Both the position numbers and the translations under genes were made by a program. From the NCBI GenBank assembly GCA_016703325.1, contig JADJCH010000063.1:315296-379295 (forward strand): a stretch of DNA of 64,000 nucleotides. Direction: 5' to 3'. The notes below the pieces were generated by a model that saw only the letters and a program-made list of their open reading frames with translations, had not been told where the DNA came from and made no database searches. The DNA comes from Burkholderiales bacterium (GTDB lineage: Bacteria > Pseudomonadota > Gammaproteobacteria > Burkholderiales > Burkholderiaceae_C). Shown here piece after piece: positions 60,774 through 64,000 of the stretch (within the stretch, counting starts at the first letter, position 1; every line of letters starts with the position of its first letter).

Positions 60774-60950
60774 CTACATCGCAGCCATGTCGGCTTCAGC
60801 CTCCGGCCACAGCGCCGGGAGGTAGAAGCGCAGCGCATGCAGTGGCAAACCGAACCGGACCTTGCCCTGCACCGTGTCGCTGCGCAACAGCTCGCGGCAC
60901 ACCAGCGCCAGGGTTTCGTGAGAGATTGCGGTCCTGACCGATCCCGGGGG
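60774..60950 (-). pseudogene. possible gene remnant cut by the IS5 element
   Basis: A minus-strand frame reading SHETLALVCRELLRSDTVQG then GLPLHALRFYLPALWPEAEA ends with a TAG (60776-60774) formed exactly at the IS5 flank. It has protein-like composition but no recognisable family and no clear start. It may be the 5' part of a gene interrupted by the insertion, or chance. Confidence 0.25.
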
Positions 60951-60962
60951 AGGACAACAAGA

Positions 60963-61304
60963 GTGGACATCGAAGCCCTGCAGGCCACCCTGCGCACCTT
61001 CGCGGCCGAGCGCGACTGGCAACCCTTCCACACGCCCAAGAACCTCAGCACGGCGCTCGTCGTGGAGGCGGCTGAGTTAGCCGAGATCTTCCAGTGGATG
61101 ACGCCCGAGCAGTCGGCTACGGCACACACGGATGCCGTCGTTCGCGAGCAGATCTCCGACGAGGTCGCCGACGTCCTGCTCTACCTGATCCAGATCGCCG
61201 ACCACAGTCAGGTCGACCTCAAGCGCGCCGTTGGCCGCAAGCTCGTCAAGAACGCGAAGAAGCATCCGCCCCTGCGCGCCGGGCTGCCGGCGGGCACGGC
61301 CGCG
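60963..61304 (+). CDS. MazG-like nucleotide pyrophosphohydrolase
   Basis: About 114 residues of the MazG-like/all-alpha NTP pyrophosphatase family, which hydrolyses non-canonical or excess NTPs/dNTPs. Motifs: FHTPKNLSTALVVEAAELAE with the metal-binding EAAELAE, then ISDEVADVLLYLIQIADHSQ, ending KRAVGRKLVKNAKKHP. The GTG start at 60963 follows a GGGGGAGGA site by about 8 bases. No stop separates it from the PIN-like protein; the frame continues through GLPAGTAAVSTVETHV. Either a natural fusion or a lost stop codon, since both halves are usually encoded alone. Confidence 0.82.
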
Positions 61305-62178
61305 GTGTCCACCGTCGAGACCCACGTGCTCGTGGACTGGGAGAACGTGCAGCCCAAGGAGGGCGACCTGCGCGCCCTCGTCCCCGACGCCACGGACGTG
61401 TGGATCTTCCACGGGCCGAACCAGAAGGTGGATCCGGAAAGCTATGGGTCCTTCGGATCGCGGGTCACGCCCGTGAAGATCGCGCGCTCGGGCAAAAACG
61501 CGCTCGATTTCCACCTGTCCTTCTACATGGGCTACATCGCTTCGCGGCACCCAGATGCGCGTTTCGTGGTGGTGTCCAACGACAAGGGCTACGGGCCGAT
61601 GCTCGAGCACGCCAAGGAGCTGGGGTTCTCGGCGAGGCAGGCCGCCTTTGGTGCTTACAAACCGAAGGCCAACGGGGGCCGATGTTCTCGCTGGCGCCCC
61701 CGCCGACCTTGGCCGCGAAGCCGGCCCCTCCTGCTGCGAAGAAGGCTGCGACGAAAACCACCACGGCTGCGAAGGCAGCCAGCGCCACAACGCCCAAGCT
61801 TGCAGCCAAGCAGGCAGCAGCGAAGGCCCCCGCCAAGGCTCCTGCCAAAAGAACAGCTGCGAAGAAGGCGCCGGCGAAGACCGCCGCGAAGACGGCGGCC
61901 AAGAAGACGACCACGCAACCAGCAGCCACCCCGCAGCCTCAAGCGGCCGCCAAGAAGGCCACCCTCCCGCGAAGAAAACCCGAAGCCAGGAACACGTCGT
62001 CGCCAGCCTCAAGAGGACGCAGAGCAAGCCCGCGCGCCAGGCCGCCCTGCTGGCCATGATCAAGTCGCTGCTGGCGGCCAAGGACGACGATCCGATCATC
62101 CAGAAGACCTTCAACGACATGATGGCCGCCGGCAAGATCGCGATCGGCGACACGGGCGCGGTGCAGTACAGCCTGTAG
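61305..62178 (+). CDS. PIN-like (NYN) domain protein with histone-H1-like tail, two frame breaks
   Basis: N-terminal ~125 residues form a PIN/NYN-like nuclease fold: THVLVDWENVQPKEGDLRAL, VWIFHGPNQK, ALDFHLSFYMGYIA and FVVVSNDKGYGPMLEHAKEL, carrying the usual acidic residues (DWEN, D in LDFH, ND). A Lys/Ala/Pro-rich tail follows (AAAKAPAKAPAKRTAAKKAP), resembling histone H1-like DNA-binding tails, and then a C-terminal helix-rich end (LLAMIKSLLAAKDDDPIIQ to GDTGAVQYSL). One base is missing in the G run 61674-61678 and one in the C run 61962-61964; adding both gives 876 nt and an intact 291-residue protein from GTG 61305. Ribonuclease activity is inferred from the fold. Confidence 0.72.
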
Positions 62179-62257
62179 GGGTCCTGCCCGCCCACCTCCC
62201 CAGGTCGTGCTGTGCGAAGACTGTGACGCGCGACCGGGGCGGTCGTACGATGTCCGC

Positions 62258-62792
62258 ATGGCTGCCCCCGTCATGTCGCTGGACGGGCTGCCCGCCTCCT
62301 TCGGGGACTGCCTGCTGCTGACCCACCACACGCCATCTCGCCCCTGGTGGCTGCTGGTCGATACAGGACCGGACGAAACCTACGCGGCCCTGCAGCGTCA
62401 CCTCCGATCGCTCGCGCCAACACCAAAGGCAAGCGAGTCGTGGATACCTTCGTGGTTTCGCACATCGACCATGACCACATCGGTGGCGCGTCACTGCTGC
62501 TCAATGACGCTTCGCTCGACCTGGAGTTTGGCGATATCTGGTTCACCGCGCCCGCCCCCCGCTGGCCCCAGGATCCGCGGCGTGGCCGAGGGCCAGCGCT
62601 TGGCCGAAATGCTTGGTGCGACTTCGCGCGTGCTCCCCTGGGACAAGGTGATGAACGGCCAGTGGCTGTGCTCGTCGCTCGAGCAGCGGTGCCCGCGCAT
62701 CGATCCGCGCCGAGGCCTCAAGGTGACGGTCGTCGCCCTCGCTCAAGATGCTGAAGGCGCTCTTCGCCCGGTGGGGCAAGGAACTCCTGTGA
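62258..62792 (+). pseudogene. metallo-beta-lactamase-fold hydrolase, frame-broken
   Basis: Fragments in three frames line up as one MBL-fold protein: VMSLDGLPASFGDCLLLTHH and LLVDTGPDETYAALQRHL in the first, VVDTFVVSHIDHDHIGGASL (metal motif HxDHDH) and LDLEFGDIWFTAP in the second, RGVAEGQRLAEMLGATSRVL back in the first, and SLKMLKALFARWGKELL then TGA in the third. Breaks fall near 62425, in the C run about 62550-62557, and near 62735. One added and two removed bases give 178 codons. It starts at ATG 62258 and is probably truncated at its C-terminus. A gene broken in an accessory region or an error-ridden assembly are both possible. Confidence 0.62.
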
Positions 62793-62894
62793 CGACACAG
62801 ACCTCGTCACAAACCTCGTCACATAGGCTCAGAAGGCCGAAGCCCACACGGTGAGCGGGTTTTCGTAAGCGCTTGTCAAATTCCAGGCGTTTTT

Positions 62895-62930
62895 TGGTTG
62901 TGTAGCAAGATTTGAACTTGCGACCTTTGG
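62895..62930 (-). tRNA. tRNA 3'-end fragment (T-arm plus CCA), not a complete gene
   Basis: Minus strand reads GGTCGCAAGTTCAAATCTTG then CTACACAACCA: a perfect T-stem (GCAAG/CTTGC, plus-strand 62905-62909 and 62917-62921) around the loop TTCAAAT, then seven acceptor bases and CCA. The discriminator base appears missing. Upstream of the variable region the tRNA is not continued; the IS1595 end begins at 62938. Confidence 0.55.
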
Positions 62931-62937
62931 GCTGGCC

Positions 62938-64000
62938 TGATTCGAAAGGAGTCTAAGCATGTCTGGATGAGCCGCTCGGCGCGGTGGCTTGCCGCGACAG
63001 ACGTCGACGATGAGTCGAACGACCAGGTCCGCGAGGTCGAATCGGCGGTTGAAGCGGTAAGCGAAGGCGCCGAGGTAGCGATCAGCGTACTTTGGCGGAA
63101 ATAGCCGATGGACTTGCAGGCGCCCGACAGCATGGTCCTGAGGTTGCCCAGGACGATGATGACCCATTTGAACTGCGGCAACTCCCTGGGTTTGCGTTGA
63201 CTGACGACTTCAACCTGGTGGATGCAGCTCCGCTTTCGGTGACTGCCGCAGCAGCTCAGGCCATCACTGGGAGCACCGTGCAGCCAGGCTTGAGGCTGGC
63301 TTTGGCCCAGATCGAAAGGGCTTGCGCTGGAGAACGCCATGCCAGCGGAGCGACCTTCAAGCACAACGGTTGCCGGCGTCGCTGAGGGAGACCGCCGCGA
63401 CGATGGGAACCTTTGTTCTCCGGAACCACGGCCGGGGCTTGCCGCCGTGACGCTCGCCACCCAGGTAGGCGTCATCGATCTGAACCGCTCCCGACAGGCG
63501 ATGATAGAGCCTCGCGCGAGGCCATCGCCATCAAGGATCTTGTGGTGCATCAGCCATGCCGTCGGGTAGCTCACGCCGATATGGCGCTGGTGTGCAAGCG
63601 CCGACAGCCCAGGCGTCTTGGCCTGGCTGATCAGGTGATCGCCAGGAACCAGCGCGTCAGCGGCAGCTTGGCGTTGCCGAACAGTGTTCCAGCAGTCAGC
63701 GAGGTCTGGCGACGGCAGGTGTGGCACTGGTACAGGCTGCGGCCTTCGCCGACGACGATGCATTGCGCACGCCCCCTTCGCAGCGGGGGGCAGGCGAATC
63801 CTTCGAACCAGCGTGCGCTGCGCACCGCCTCCGCGCATGCCGTTTCCGTACCAAAGCACTGAAGGAACTCGGGCATCGACATGCCCTCGTTGAACTGGAT
63901 CAGGCCAGGCCATGGTTTGCGCCCTGGTGGGACGCGCATCCAGCCTCCATGGCCGGTAGCCTTTCACCAAGTGAGCCAGGCTTAGCTTCGTTTCGAATCA
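62938..64000 (-). mobile_element. IS1595-family element, degenerate (right end at window edge)
   Basis: Imperfect 21-bp terminal repeats: TGATTCGAAAGGAGTCTAAGC (62938-62958) and, inverted, 63980-64000. Between them lies a broken ISXO2-like transposase. The outer boundary on the right cannot be checked because the window ends at the repeat, so a target duplication is not assessable. Confidence 0.75.
62959..63939 (-). pseudogene. IS1595-family (ISXO2-like) transposase, several frame breaks
   Basis: Recognisable pieces in successive frames: GLIQFNEGMSMPEFLQCFGT and damaged zinc ribbon (GRSLYQCHTCRRQTSLTAGT, LFGNAKLPLTRWFLAI), then HLISQAKTPGLSALAHQRHI and GVSYPTAWLMHHKI. The catalytic QIDDAYLGGER is followed by KVPIVAAVSLSD in another frame. 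Next come VVSQRKPRELPQFKWV and VLGNLRTMLSGACKS, and finally RYLGAFAYRFNRRFDLADLV. The order and content match ISXO2-type transposases of about 310 residues. Three or more frame changes make it a pseudogene as written. The probable start is ATG 63939. Confidence 0.75.

Noticed and set aside
62801..62824. 12-bp tandem duplication ACCTCGTCACAA/T after the MBL-fold gene.
   Set aside because: Only two copies and no associated feature; probably a chance or replication-slippage duplication.

Overview
The window is GC-rich throughout and codes on both strands. Its gene content (gentisate dioxygenase, LysR regulator, acyl-CoA synthetase/thiolase/DUF35 cassette, LEPR-XLL giant protein, IS5 and IS1595 elements) suggests a betaproteobacterium, most likely Burkholderiales. 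No rRNA gene, complete tRNA or CRISPR array was seen.

Layout. (1) 1-4706 is a catabolic region. It holds the 5' part of a gentisate 1,2-dioxygenase gene (minus), a divergent LysR regulator, and a minus-strand operon of acyl-CoA synthetase, SCP-x-type thiolase and a zinc-ribbon/OB-fold DUF35 protein. (2) 4892-48986 (minus) is best read as ONE giant gene of about 44.1 kb, encoding about 14,700 residues. It starts at a GTG with an AAGGA Shine-Dalgarno and carries an N-terminal LEPR-XLL motif. Four one-base frame breaks (near 40953, 39227, 25730, 13986) split it into five open segments. Three missing bases and one extra base give 44,097 nt, exactly divisible by three, so assembly errors or very recent lesions are more likely than five genes. 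Its modules include an Asp-box propeller with an OmpA-like domain inside it, long secreted beta-modules, a large RTX block, FG-GAP and ELWxxDGT propellers, an LRR interrupted by a seven-blade propeller, a Rossmann/GATase1-like insertion, PKD domains and about a dozen jelly-roll repeats. (3) 49292-57644 (plus) is transcribed divergently from the giant gene: a SapC-family protein, a double-GAF/HlyD fusion, a PqqD-like/M50 peptidase/HlyD fusion, a short SecA-like ATPase and a periplasmic adaptor. The last four are packed tightly and overlap or nearly touch. They look like a dedicated export machine for the giant protein with no ABC transporter and no TolC in the window; this is the candidate undescribed system. 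(4) 57645-64000 is a mobile or decaying tail: a hipA 3' fragment, a hipBA toxin-antitoxin pair, an IS5-family element, a MazG-like/PIN-like/histone-H1-like reading frame, a frame-broken metallo-beta-lactamase-fold gene, a tRNA 3'-end fragment and a degenerate IS1595-family element whose inverted repeat ends at the last base.

How it fits together. The simplest model is that the SecA-like motor, the membrane M50/HlyD and GAF/HlyD proteins and the soluble adaptor export the Cys-poor, Ca-binding giant adhesin. The LEPR-XLL N-terminus, which lacks an ordinary signal peptide, or the conserved C-terminal tail would be the recognition element, and the embedded OmpA-like domain might tether the protein to peptidoglycan. 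This model rests on synteny and domain content, not on direct evidence. Single-base indels, often in homopolymers, recur in several genes, so apparent pseudogenes here should be treated as provisional.
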